From NCBI GenBank assembly GCA_018711545.1, contig DVIC01000053.1, positions 1 to 14,203 on the forward strand: DNA of 14,203 nt, given 5' to 3'. The translations under genes were made by a program, and so were the position numbers. The stretch comes from Fimenecus stercoravium (GTDB taxonomy: Bacteria > Bacillota > Clostridia > Oscillospirales > Acutalibacteraceae). Shown here piece after piece: positions 1-5,696 of the stretch. Within the stretch, counting starts at the first letter, position 1. Each line of letters begins with the position of its first letter. The notes below the pieces were generated by a model. The model searched no databases. It worked only from the letters and a program-made list of their open reading frames with translations, and was not told where the DNA came from.

Positions 1-474
1 ATACGAGTTTCTATTATTTTTTTGTTTGCGGTCGGCTTGGGGATCTGCGCCTTATGGTACCCGTTCAGTATTTCGTTAGATACCGTGGGCGTCGTACAGG
101 ACGGCCCGGAACCCATTACACTGGCACAGAGAATTTCTTTTTGGATGCAGCTCATTTTTATGTGGGCCGTATCTGTGCCCTGTTTCTATACGCTGCATCT
201 CTTCTTTCGGTCTACCGGCTATGCCAAGCACGACGAGGTGTTCTGCCGGGAAAACGCACGCCTGTACCGAAAAGCGGCAATCGCGCTTCTGGTGGGTTCC
301 GTTGCTTTGATTGCCGGGAATGTTCTGTTTATTTTTCTGGAATGGAATTCTTTTGCTACCGTGTATATTGTGCTCGGTGCCGTGGGACTTGTGTGCGCGC
401 TTGCCTGCTATGTTGTATATCGCTATATTCTGAAAGCTGCGGCTATCCAAGAGGAGAATGACAGTATCCTATGA
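1..474 (+). CDS. DUF2975 family membrane protein (5' end cut by window edge)
   Basis: The frame is open from base 1 to a TGA at 474, giving 157 visible residues. DUF2975 proteins (YoaS of B. subtilis is one) are usually about 155-165 residues, so probably only about ten N-terminal residues lie outside the window. I see four hydrophobic segments: one at the extreme N-terminus, one near residues 45-65 and two in the C-terminal half around residues 90-115 and 120-145, which fits a small four-helix inner-membrane protein. The stop overlaps the start of the next gene in an ATGA arrangement, so translation of the two is likely coupled. DUF2975 genes are very often followed by a small Cro/CI-type regulator, as here. 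The molecular function of the family is unknown; a membrane partner or sensor for the regulator is a guess from context. The TTG at 22 could be read as a start but has no ribosome binding site. Confidence 0.8.
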   Translation: MRVSIIFLFAVGLGICALWYPFSISLDTVGVVQDGPEPITLAQRISFWMQLIFMWAVSVPCFYTLHLFFRSTGYAKHDEVFCRENARLYRKAAIALLVGSVALIAGNVLFIFLEWNSFATVYIVLGAVGLVCALACYVVYRYILKAAAIQEENDSIL

Positions 475-698
475 TTGTTGTAAATCTCGATGTCATGCTG
501 GCAAAACGGAAAATGCGTGTAACGGAATTGTCCGAAAAGGTCGGGATCAGTATGACCAATCTTTCCTTGCTGAAAAACGGGAAGGTCAAAGGGCTGCGGT
601 TTGAAACCTTGGATAAGATCTGCGCCGCCCTCGACTGTCAGCCCGGCGATATTCTGGAACGAACAGGCGAATGTGCAGAACCGGCACAGCGCGGATAA
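471..698 (+). CDS. Small Cro/CI-type helix-turn-helix regulator (YozG-like)
   Basis: A 75-residue protein consisting almost entirely of one HTH domain. The segment from about residue 16 to 40 (VTELSEKVGISMTNLSLLKN) has the helix-turn-helix pattern, followed by the KICAALDCQPGDILE stretch that closes this fold in the HTH_26/XRE group. The ATG lies inside the end of the DUF2975 gene (ATGA overlap), the usual arrangement for this pair; in B. subtilis the equivalents are yoaS and yozG. It is expected to be a cytoplasmic DNA-binding protein, probably regulating its own operon. The targets are unknown and no operator can be assigned because the promoter lies outside the window. The C-terminal tail after residue 65 is short and variable. 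Confidence 0.88.
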   Translation: MIVVNLDVMLAKRKMRVTELSEKVGISMTNLSLLKNGKVKGLRFETLDKICAALDCQPGDILERTGECAEPAQRG

Positions 699-700
699 AA

Positions 701-740
701 AACGCGGCGGGTAAAGTCGTATGACTTTACCCGCCGCGTT
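701..740 (-). terminator. Perfect 18-bp hairpin terminator between converging genes
   Basis: Positions 701-718 and 723-740 are perfect inverted repeats with a four-base GTAT loop. On the minus strand the stem is followed by a run of U (A bases at 697-702 on the plus strand), so it fits an intrinsic terminator for the ACT-protein operon. On the plus strand the stem is followed by CCATCTG with no U-run, so termination of the regulator transcript there is less certain, although the very stable stem could still protect the 3' end. Confidence 0.85.
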
Positions 741-749
741 CCATCTGAT

Positions 750-1190
750 TTAGTCGGCAAACAGCCCCGCGAGATCCTCTTGGGAGACGGGGCGCACCTG
801 ATTCTGCATCAGCACCCTGACCGCTTTGTCTGAGTCGTTCACACGCAGCACCATATATGCCATATCCTTTTTGCGGGCGGTGAACGCATAGGTGTACTCG
901 ATGTTGACGCCGCCGCCGCTGAGCGCCGTAAGCATCTTGACAAGGCTGCCGGGCTTGTCGGTGATCTCCACGGCAAGCACCGGGGTAATGGAGCAGATAT
1001 AGCCCGCGTCCTTGACCACGCTGACCGTTTTATACGGATCGTCCACGATCAGGCGCAGGATGCCGAAATCCTGTGTTTCGGCAATGGAAAGCGCGCGCAT
1101 GTCGATTTGGGTCTTTTCTAAAAGACGGGTGAATTCCGCGAGCTGCCCGGGCTTGTTTTCCAGAAATACGGAAATTTGATTGATGGTCAT
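750..1190 (-). CDS. Tandem ACT-domain protein, partner of the upstream PaaK-type ligase
   Basis: The ATG at 1190 gives 146 residues and has a clear AAGGAG site 9 bases upstream; a longer in-frame reading from 1304 only extends into the upstream ligase gene as low-complexity sequence. The protein is two ACT domains back to back: about residues 4-70, starting ISVFLENKPGQLAEF, and about 71-140, starting PVLAVEITDKPGSLVKML. ACT domains bind amino acids and related small ligands. Stand-alone double-ACT proteins of this kind are commonly encoded beside phenylacetate-CoA-ligase-like enzymes and indolepyruvate oxidoreductase genes in Clostridia, suggesting an aromatic amino acid sensing or enzyme-modulating role; that role is inference. 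Only 16 bases separate it from the ligase stop, so it is the second gene of the operon. A hairpin terminator follows. Confidence 0.87.
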   Translation of the reverse strand: MTINQISVFLENKPGQLAEFTRLLEKTQIDMRALSIAETQDFGILRLIVDDPYKTVSVVKDAGYICSITPVLAVEITDKPGSLVKMLTALSGGGVNIEYTYAFTARKKDMAYMVLRVNDSDKAVRVLMQNQVRPVSQEDLAGLFAD

Positions 1191-1206
1191 TGCCAAAACT
1201 CCTTTC

Positions 1207-2517
1207 TTAATAGAGGTTTCGCTTGTCGATGACGCGTACCGCCTTGCCCTCGCTGCGGGTGATGCTCTTGGGCGCGACGAGCTTGACGATGGCGTGGATG
1301 CCAAGCATCGATTTCAGCGCGTCTACCAGTTCCTTTTCACGCGCGGCGACCTGCGAAAGATTGTCGGAGAACATCTCCGGCGTCATTTCCACCTGCACCT
1401 CCAGCTTATCGCTGTTGTTCTCACGACTGACGACGATCTGGTAGTTGGCGGGATAGCCCTTGTTGAGAAGAACCGTTTCGATCTGGGAGGGGAACACGTT
1501 GACGCCGCGGATGATCAGCATATCGTCGCTGCGGCCCATGGGCTTGGACATGCGCACATGGGTGCGCCCGCAGGGGCATTTCTCGTAATTGAGCACGCAA
1601 ATGTCGCGCGTGCGATAGCGCAGCAGCGGGAACGCATCTTTTGTGATGCAGGTAAAGACCAGTTCGCCGACGCTGCCTTCGGGAAGCACTTCGCCGGTTT
1701 CGGGGTCGATGATCTCCGGGATAAAGTGATCTTCGTTGATGTGCATGCCGTGCTGGTCGCTGCATTCAAAGGAGACGCCGGGACCGGAGATCTCCGTAAG
1801 TCCGTAGATGTCATACGCCGTGATGCCGAGCTTTTGTTCAATATCCCGCCGCATCTCTTCGGTCCAGGCCTCCGCACCGAAAATGCCCGCCTTGAGCTTG
1901 ATCTGATCCTGCAAGCCCCGTTCGCAAATGCTTTCCGCAAGATAGGCAGCATACGAGGGGGTGCAGCAGAGGATGGTGGAGCCGAGATCGCACATGAATT
2001 GGATCTGCCGGTCGGTATTGCCGGAGGACATCGGTAAGGTCAGGCAGCCGACCTTGTGCGAGCCGCCGTTTAGGCCCGGACCGCCGGTGAACAGCCCATA
2101 ACCGTAGCAGACATGGCAGACGTCCTCGTTGGTGCCGCCTGCAGCCACAATGGCGCGCGCGCAGCAGTCCTCCCAAAGATCGATGTCATGCTGCGTGTAA
2201 AATGCCACAACGCGCCGCCCCGTGGTGCCGCTGGTGGATTGGATGCGCACGCAGTCCTTCAGCGGGACGGCCAGCAGCCCATAGGGGTATGCTACGCGCA
2301 GATCCTCTTTGGATAAGAAGGGCAGTTTGTGCAGATCGTCGACCGAACGGATATCGTCGGGCGTAACGCCTTTTTCCTCCATCAGGCGGCGGTAATAGGG
2401 AACGTTTTCATACACGCGCTTGACCGTCGGGATCAGGCGCTCATTCTGCCATGCGCGGATCTGCTCGCGGCTGGCGCATTCGATTTCGGGTTGATAATAA
2501 TGCTCCATACAGGGCAT
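1207..2517 (-). CDS. paaK: Phenylacetate-CoA ligase (PaaK-type adenylate-forming enzyme)
   Basis: A 436-residue enzyme of the ANL (adenylate-forming) superfamily, of usual PaaK length. Visible motifs: the phosphate loop STSGTTGR at 94-101; the aromatic-YGxTE motif YDIYGLTE at about 235-242; YRTRD at 301-305; GRSDDMLIIRGVNVFPSQ at about 328-345, the hinge into the C-terminal domain; and the late SEGKAVRV with the catalytic lysine at 425. PaaK converts phenylacetate (or an aryl analogue such as indoleacetate), ATP and CoA to the aryl-acetyl-CoA, AMP and PPi in the cytoplasm. In anaerobes this type often acts with indolepyruvate:ferredoxin oxidoreductase in aromatic amino acid metabolism; those genes are not in the window, so the substrate is open. 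Start 2517 is preferred because GAGGA lies 8 bases upstream; ATG 2508 is an alternative, giving 433 residues beginning MEHYYQPEIE. It is first in an operon with the ACT protein. Confidence 0.9.
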   Translation of the reverse strand: MPCMEHYYQPEIECASREQIRAWQNERLIPTVKRVYENVPYYRRLMEEKGVTPDDIRSVDDLHKLPFLSKEDLRVAYPYGLLAVPLKDCVRIQSTSGTTGRRVVAFYTQHDIDLWEDCCARAIVAAGGTNEDVCHVCYGYGLFTGGPGLNGGSHKVGCLTLPMSSGNTDRQIQFMCDLGSTILCCTPSYAAYLAESICERGLQDQIKLKAGIFGAEAWTEEMRRDIEQKLGITAYDIYGLTEISGPGVSFECSDQHGMHINEDHFIPEIIDPETGEVLPEGSVGELVFTCITKDAFPLLRYRTRDICVLNYEKCPCGRTHVRMSKPMGRSDDMLIIRGVNVFPSQIETVLLNKGYPANYQIVVSRENNSDKLEVQVEMTPEMFSDNLSQVAAREKELVDALKSMLGIHAIVKLVAPKSITRSEGKAVRVIDKRNLY

Positions 2518-2579
2518 CGTTCCTTTCCTCAATGAGATGATGGGATAAAACAGCGGATATCCAACCATTTTACAAAGCT

Positions 2580-2608
2580 AATATACCACTTTATAGCAGT
2601 AAAGTAAA
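2580..2608 (-). promoter_or_regulatory. Candidate promoter for the paaK operon
   Basis: On the minus strand TTTACT (2608-2603) is followed after 17 bases by TATATT (2585-2580), giving a leader of about 55 bases before the start at 2517. The region is very AT-rich, so similar matches could arise by chance. Confidence 0.35.
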
Positions 2609-2744
2609 TAAATTTCTGTATAAATTTGGTGCTTTTATATAGTATTTTCCATTTGCCTGTATATTTTTGCACCCATTTGTAACGGAATAACCAAAGCGTA
2701 CCCAAAAGAGCGAAGACTCGGATAAATGCACGGCAGGAGAGGAC

Positions 2745-2867
2745 ATGGTACGTGTAAACGCAGCGATCGCACAGATCGTTTTTTCGTGGCGGGAAAACTT
2801 GTTGAGACGGTTTTTTGCAGCGTTGCTCATTGTATTTGTATTTCCTATAGAAAACTATCGACTATAA
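2745..2867 (+). CDS. Candidate 40-residue small membrane protein
   Basis: An ATG at 2745, preceded by AGGAG with 5 bases between it and the start, opens a frame of 40 codons ending in TAA at 2865-2867. The predicted protein begins MVRVNAAIAQIVFSW, has a basic turn (LLRR) and then a hydrophobic stretch FFAALLIVFVFPI, long enough for a short membrane-inserted helix. I do not recognise the sequence. It lies in an otherwise gene-free AT-rich spacer immediately before the promoter of the reductase operon. No convincing promoter is visible upstream. It may be a genuine small protein or a chance ORF; the ribosome binding site and hydrophobic profile are the only support. Confidence 0.33.
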   Translation: MVRVNAAIAQIVFSWRENLLRRFFAALLIVFVFPIENYRL

Positions 2868-2871
2868 GTAT

Positions 2872-2900
2872 TTGCAAAAAAATCGGGCGCGAAGTAAAAT
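2872..2900 (+). promoter_or_regulatory. Sigma-A-type promoter for the reductase/CMD operon
   Basis: TTGCAA (2872-2877) and TAAAAT (2895-2900) are separated by exactly 17 bases. Transcription would start near 2907, leaving a leader of about 98 bases before the start codon at 3005. The leader contains TCCGT/ACGGA arms (2950-2954 and 2963-2967), flanked by CCAA/TTGG (2940-2943 and 2973-2976), that could form a stem-loop. Confidence 0.6.
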
Positions 2901-3004
2901 AAAATCAGGTCGGTGTTTTCGCAGTGTCAAGAACATGGACCAAAAAGTATCCGTGCAAACAAACGGAGTGGCTTGGCCGGCAGAGACAGAAAGGGGCAGA
3001 TCCT

Positions 3005-4117
3005 ATGGAATACAGACAACTGCCGCACGGGGGCGAAACGGAAAAGTTCAGCGTGCTGGGGCTCGGCACGGGCGGCCTGTACCAAAGCTCCGACGAGGAG
3101 ATCGAAGCGGTCGTACGCACCGCCATACAAAACGGGATCAATTTCTTTGACCTGTGCGCGGGCGGCAGCAGCGTGTATGCACCGTTCGGGCGCGCCATTG
3201 CGGGCAAACGCGGGCAGGTGTTTTTTCAACTGCACTTCGGCGCGGTCTATAATGAAAAGGGCGAATACGCCTGGACACGCGATCTCAAAACCATTGAGAG
3301 TACGTTTGAATGGGAGCTTGCAACGCTCGGCACGGACTATGCGGACTTCGGCTTTTTGCATTGTGTGGATGAGGATGAAGATCTTGACGAACTGGTGCAG
3401 GCGGGTATCCTCGATTATGTCCGGGCATTGAAAACGGCGGGCAGGGTGCGGCATATCGGGTTTTCTTCCCACACGCCGTCGGTCGCCAACCGCTTGCTGG
3501 ACACAGGGCTTGTAGATATGATGATGTTTTCCGTCAATCCTGCATATGACCTGGAGCAGGGCGACGAGCTCGGCATCGGATCTGTGTCGGAGCGCGCGGC
3601 ACTGCTTCGCCGATGCGAGACGATGGGCGTGGGGATTTCCGTGATGAAGCCTTTCCACGGCGGCAAGCTCTTAAACGAAAAGACCTCGCCGTTCCGCGTC
3701 GAAATGACCCGTTATCAATGCCTGCAATACGCGCTGGACCGCCCCGGCGTGCTGACCGTTGTGCCCGGTGTGCGCAATATGGAGGACTTGAACGCACTTT
3801 TAGGCTTCTCAACCGCAACGTCGGCGGAAAAGGACTATTCGATCATCGGCAGGTTCACACCTGCTGCGGCGCAGGGGAACTGCGTTTACTGCAACCACTG
3901 CCAGCCCTGCCCGGCGGGCATCGACGTGGGACTTGTCAACAAATATTACGATCTGGCGGTCGCAGGCGACAAAATGGCGGCAGGCCACTATGAAAAGTTA
4001 GCTGTAAAAGCGGACGCCTGCATCGGCTGCGGGCACTGCGACCGGCGCTGCCCGTTCCACACCGCGCAAAGCGCCCGTATGCAGGAGATCGCCGCGTATT
4101 TTCAAAATGCAAAATAA
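3005..4117 (+). CDS. Aldo/keto reductase with C-terminal twin [4Fe-4S] domain
   Basis: A 370-residue protein. Residues 1 to about 285 form an aldo/keto reductase TIM barrel; 290-350 form a bacterial ferredoxin-like domain with two cysteine sets, C293-C296-C299-C302 and C339-C342-C345-C349, each ending CP, enough for two [4Fe-4S] clusters. In the barrel the catalytic Asp (FFDLC, D49), Tyr (SSVYAPFG, Y58) and His (FGFLHCVD, H119) are recognisable, but the usual catalytic Lys position reads QVFFQLHFG, apparently Gln75. An electron-transferring oxidoreductase acting on a carbonyl or alcohol is likely; the substrate is unknown. The ATG at 3005 is chosen because AAAGGGG lies about 8 bases upstream and family similarity starts at MEYRQLPHGG; an in-frame ATG at 2924 adds 27 unrelated residues. 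The next gene follows after 18 bases. Confidence 0.9.
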   Translation: MEYRQLPHGGETEKFSVLGLGTGGLYQSSDEEIEAVVRTAIQNGINFFDLCAGGSSVYAPFGRAIAGKRGQVFFQLHFGAVYNEKGEYAWTRDLKTIESTFEWELATLGTDYADFGFLHCVDEDEDLDELVQAGILDYVRALKTAGRVRHIGFSSHTPSVANRLLDTGLVDMMMFSVNPAYDLEQGDELGIGSVSERAALLRRCETMGVGISVMKPFHGGKLLNEKTSPFRVEMTRYQCLQYALDRPGVLTVVPGVRNMEDLNALLGFSTATSAEKDYSIIGRFTPAAAQGNCVYCNHCQPCPAGIDVGLVNKYYDLAVAGDKMAAGHYEKLAVKADACIGCGHCDRRCPFHTAQSARMQEIAAYFQNAK

Positions 4118-4135
4118 TGGAATGGAGTGAATGTC

Positions 4136-4891
4136 ATGAAACTGACAGATGCGGCAAAAGCCTATGCGGAAAAGCTGTTTGGAGGCAGCGCCCCCAAACT
4201 TGCGGAAACCGACCCGGAATTTATCGAGCGGTTTTGCAATTTTGCCTTGGACGAGGTCGTCAATCAGGATGATCTGGACGACCGCACGCGCATGATGGCG
4301 ATCCTGGCGGCGCTTTTGGGGTGCCGGGGCATCGACACGTTCAAGGTCATGCTGCCCGCAGCGCTGAACCTCGGCGTCACACCGGTCGAGGTCAAAGAGA
4401 TCGTCTATCAGGCGACCGCGTATTTAGGAATGGGGCGCGTGCTCCCGTTTTTACACGCCGTCAACGACGAACTCACCGCACGCGGTATAAAGCTGCCGCT
4501 TGACGGGCAGGCGACCACGACCGCCGAAAATCGTTTGGAGGCGGGCGAGCAGACGCAGGTCGATATTTTCGGCGAGGGGATGCGCGGCTTTTCACAGTCC
4601 GGCCCTGAAGAGAGCCGTCATATCAACCGCTGGCTTTCCGACAACTGCTTCGGCGATTATTACACCCGCACGGGGCTTGATTACAAGCAGCGCGAAATGA
4701 TCACGTTCTGCTTCTTGGCGGCGCAGGGCGGCTGCGAGCCGCAGCTCACCTCCCACGCCGCGGCAAATCTGCGCATCGGCAACGATAAAGCGTTCCTCAT
4801 TCAGATCATTTCCCAGTGCCTTCCCTACATCGGTTATCCGCGCAGCCTCAACGCGCTGCGCTGCGTCAACGAAGCGGCAAAGAGCATCTGA
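4136..4891 (+). CDS. Carboxymuconolactone decarboxylase-like protein, two CMD domains
   Basis: 251 residues from the ATG at 4136, which has GGAG 8 bases upstream; a GTG at 4127 overlaps that site and is unlikely. The protein repeats the CMD fold: the first domain spans about residues 40-115 (RMMAILAALLGCRGIDTFK ... VKEIVYQATAYLGM), the second about 170-245 (REMITFCFLAAQGGCEPQL ... LIQIISQCLPYIGYP). CMD-family proteins include gamma-carboxymuconolactone decarboxylase and the AhpD peroxidase partner. The AhpD CxxC pair is not visible here; each domain has a single cysteine at the equivalent helix, so AhpD-like disulfide chemistry is doubtful. It sits 18 bases behind the Fe-S aldo/keto reductase in what looks like one transcript, suggesting a shared pathway. 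Substrate and reaction are unknown. A hairpin terminator follows. Confidence 0.87.
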   Translation: MKLTDAAKAYAEKLFGGSAPKLAETDPEFIERFCNFALDEVVNQDDLDDRTRMMAILAALLGCRGIDTFKVMLPAALNLGVTPVEVKEIVYQATAYLGMGRVLPFLHAVNDELTARGIKLPLDGQATTTAENRLEAGEQTQVDIFGEGMRGFSQSGPEESRHINRWLSDNCFGDYYTRTGLDYKQREMITFCFLAAQGGCEPQLTSHAAANLRIGNDKAFLIQIISQCLPYIGYPRSLNALRCVNEAAKSI

Positions 4892-4929
4892 CCATGCCGT
4901 TCCCATCGTGATACGGAACGATTTTCTTA

Positions 4930-4968
4930 AAAACAGCTTTCGCCCGGAACACCGGCGAAAGCTGTTTT
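4930..4968 (+). terminator. Intrinsic terminator after the reductase/CMD operon
   Basis: The arms 4930-4947 and 4952-4968 pair with one bulged C around an AACA loop, and the right arm ends in TTTT followed by GCTTTG. It is a stable GC-containing stem with a U-rich 3' side, 38 bases after the CMD stop codon. Confidence 0.8.
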
Positions 4969-5008
4969 GCTTTGCCGCACGCGGCACGCACTGCGCCGCC
5001 GTATTTGC

Positions 5009-5037
5009 TTGACAAGCCGGGGATTTTCATGTAAGGT
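5009..5037 (+). promoter_or_regulatory. Promoter of the DUF3267 gene
   Basis: A perfect TTGACA at 5009-5014 and TAAGGT at 5032-5037 with 17 bases between. Transcription would begin near 5043, about 25 bases before the start codon, and the ribosome binding site AGGGGG follows at 5055-5060. Confidence 0.7.
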
Positions 5038-5067
5038 AAAAGCAGGAGAATAATAGGGGGCATACAA

Positions 5068-5643
5068 ATGCGCAGTGTGACAGAACTGCCGGGCGGCTAT
5101 GCGCCGCTTATGAAAATCGACCTGCAAAAGGATAAAAAAGCCGCGCTTGTGGTGAACGGGGGTTCCGTTTTGGTGATGGCGGCGCTTTGGATCGCGGGGT
5201 GCTTTATCGTCCCATTCTCCGCGTTCTTCCAAAGCGGAGATCTGCCGTTTTTTCTTAAGCCTGTATTGCTGATCCTGAGTTTTTGCCTTTATATGGTTTT
5301 ACACGAGGCCGTGCATGGAATCTTTATGAAGGGCTTCGGCGCAAAGAAAGTGAAGTTCGGCTTCACGGGGCTGTATGCCTATGCCGGAAGCCAAGATTAT
5401 TTTTATAAAAAGCCGTATCTCACCATAGCGCTTGCCCCGGTCGTGTTTTGGGGGCTTGTGCTGCTGGTTCTGAATTGCTTAGCAGACAAATTTTGGTTTT
5501 GGAACATCTATTTTATCCAAGTCGGCAACCTTGCCGGCGCGGCAGGCGACATCTATGTGACCTGCAAGCTGCTGAAAATGCCGTCAAACATTTTGATCCG
5601 CGACACCGGGGTGGCTATGGAAGTATATGGTCGTACGGAATGA
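5068..5643 (+). CDS. DUF3267 membrane zinc-metalloprotease-like protein
   Basis: 191 residues, with AGGGGG 7 bases before the ATG. It has hydrophobic segments at about 27-50, 62-80, 115-137 and 142-160. The end of the second carries an HExxH zincin motif, LHEAVHG (H79, E80, H83). A conserved-looking GAAGDIYV near 158-164 could supply the third ligand (D161), as in DUF3267 and M50-like membrane peptidases. The family is described as putative zincin peptidases; no substrate is known. The gene stands alone, with its own good promoter and a shared terminator that also faces the convergent rarA. Intramembrane or membrane-proximal proteolysis is inferred from the motif placement only. Confidence 0.85.
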   Translation: MRSVTELPGGYAPLMKIDLQKDKKAALVVNGGSVLVMAALWIAGCFIVPFSAFFQSGDLPFFLKPVLLILSFCLYMVLHEAVHGIFMKGFGAKKVKFGFTGLYAYAGSQDYFYKKPYLTIALAPVVFWGLVLLVLNCLADKFWFWNIYFIQVGNLAGAAGDIYVTCKLLKMPSNILIRDTGVAMEVYGRTE

Positions 5644-5662
5644 TCGCCGTAAATCAGCCATA

Positions 5663-5696
5663 AAAAAGCGAGACGGGTTTAACCGTCTCGCTTTTT
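5663..5696. terminator. Bidirectional terminator between DUF3267 gene and rarA
   Basis: Perfect 14-bp arms at 5663-5676 and 5683-5696 with a GTTTAA loop. It carries A5 on one side and T5 on the other, so it works as an intrinsic terminator in both directions. Its last base is part of the rarA stop codon. Confidence 0.88.

Larger units (their letters stand above)
2518..3004. other. AT-rich divergent intergenic region
   Basis: About 490 bases separate the paaK operon from the reductase operon. It holds a candidate minus-strand promoter near 2580-2608, a candidate 40-codon plus-strand ORF at 2745-2867, a good plus-strand promoter at 2872-2900 and a roughly 100-base leader with a possible stem-loop at 2940-2976. 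I see no RNA gene, insertion sequence or long repeat. Base composition in 2560-2680 is far more AT-rich than in the flanking genes. Confidence 0.6.

Noticed and set aside
1191..1304. Upstream start for the ACT protein at 1304
   Set aside because: The added 38 residues are a Ser/Arg/Ala-rich out-of-frame reading of the paaK 3' end, and the ATG at 1190 has a clear AAGGAG.
1180..2037. Long plus-strand ORF (285 codons) opposite paaK
   Set aside because: It is the antisense shadow of paaK, rich in His, Asp and Ala with no family resemblance; paaK has all motifs of its enzyme family.
2591..2830. Minus-strand ORF of 79 codons in the paaK-reductase spacer
   Set aside because: No ribosome binding site before its ATG, composition like AT-rich spacer, no recognisable domain, and it overlaps the better-supported small plus-strand ORF.
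2924..3004. Upstream ATG at 2924 for the aldo/keto reductase
   Set aside because: No ribosome binding site, the extension is unlike the family, and ATG 3005 has AAAGGGG at good spacing.
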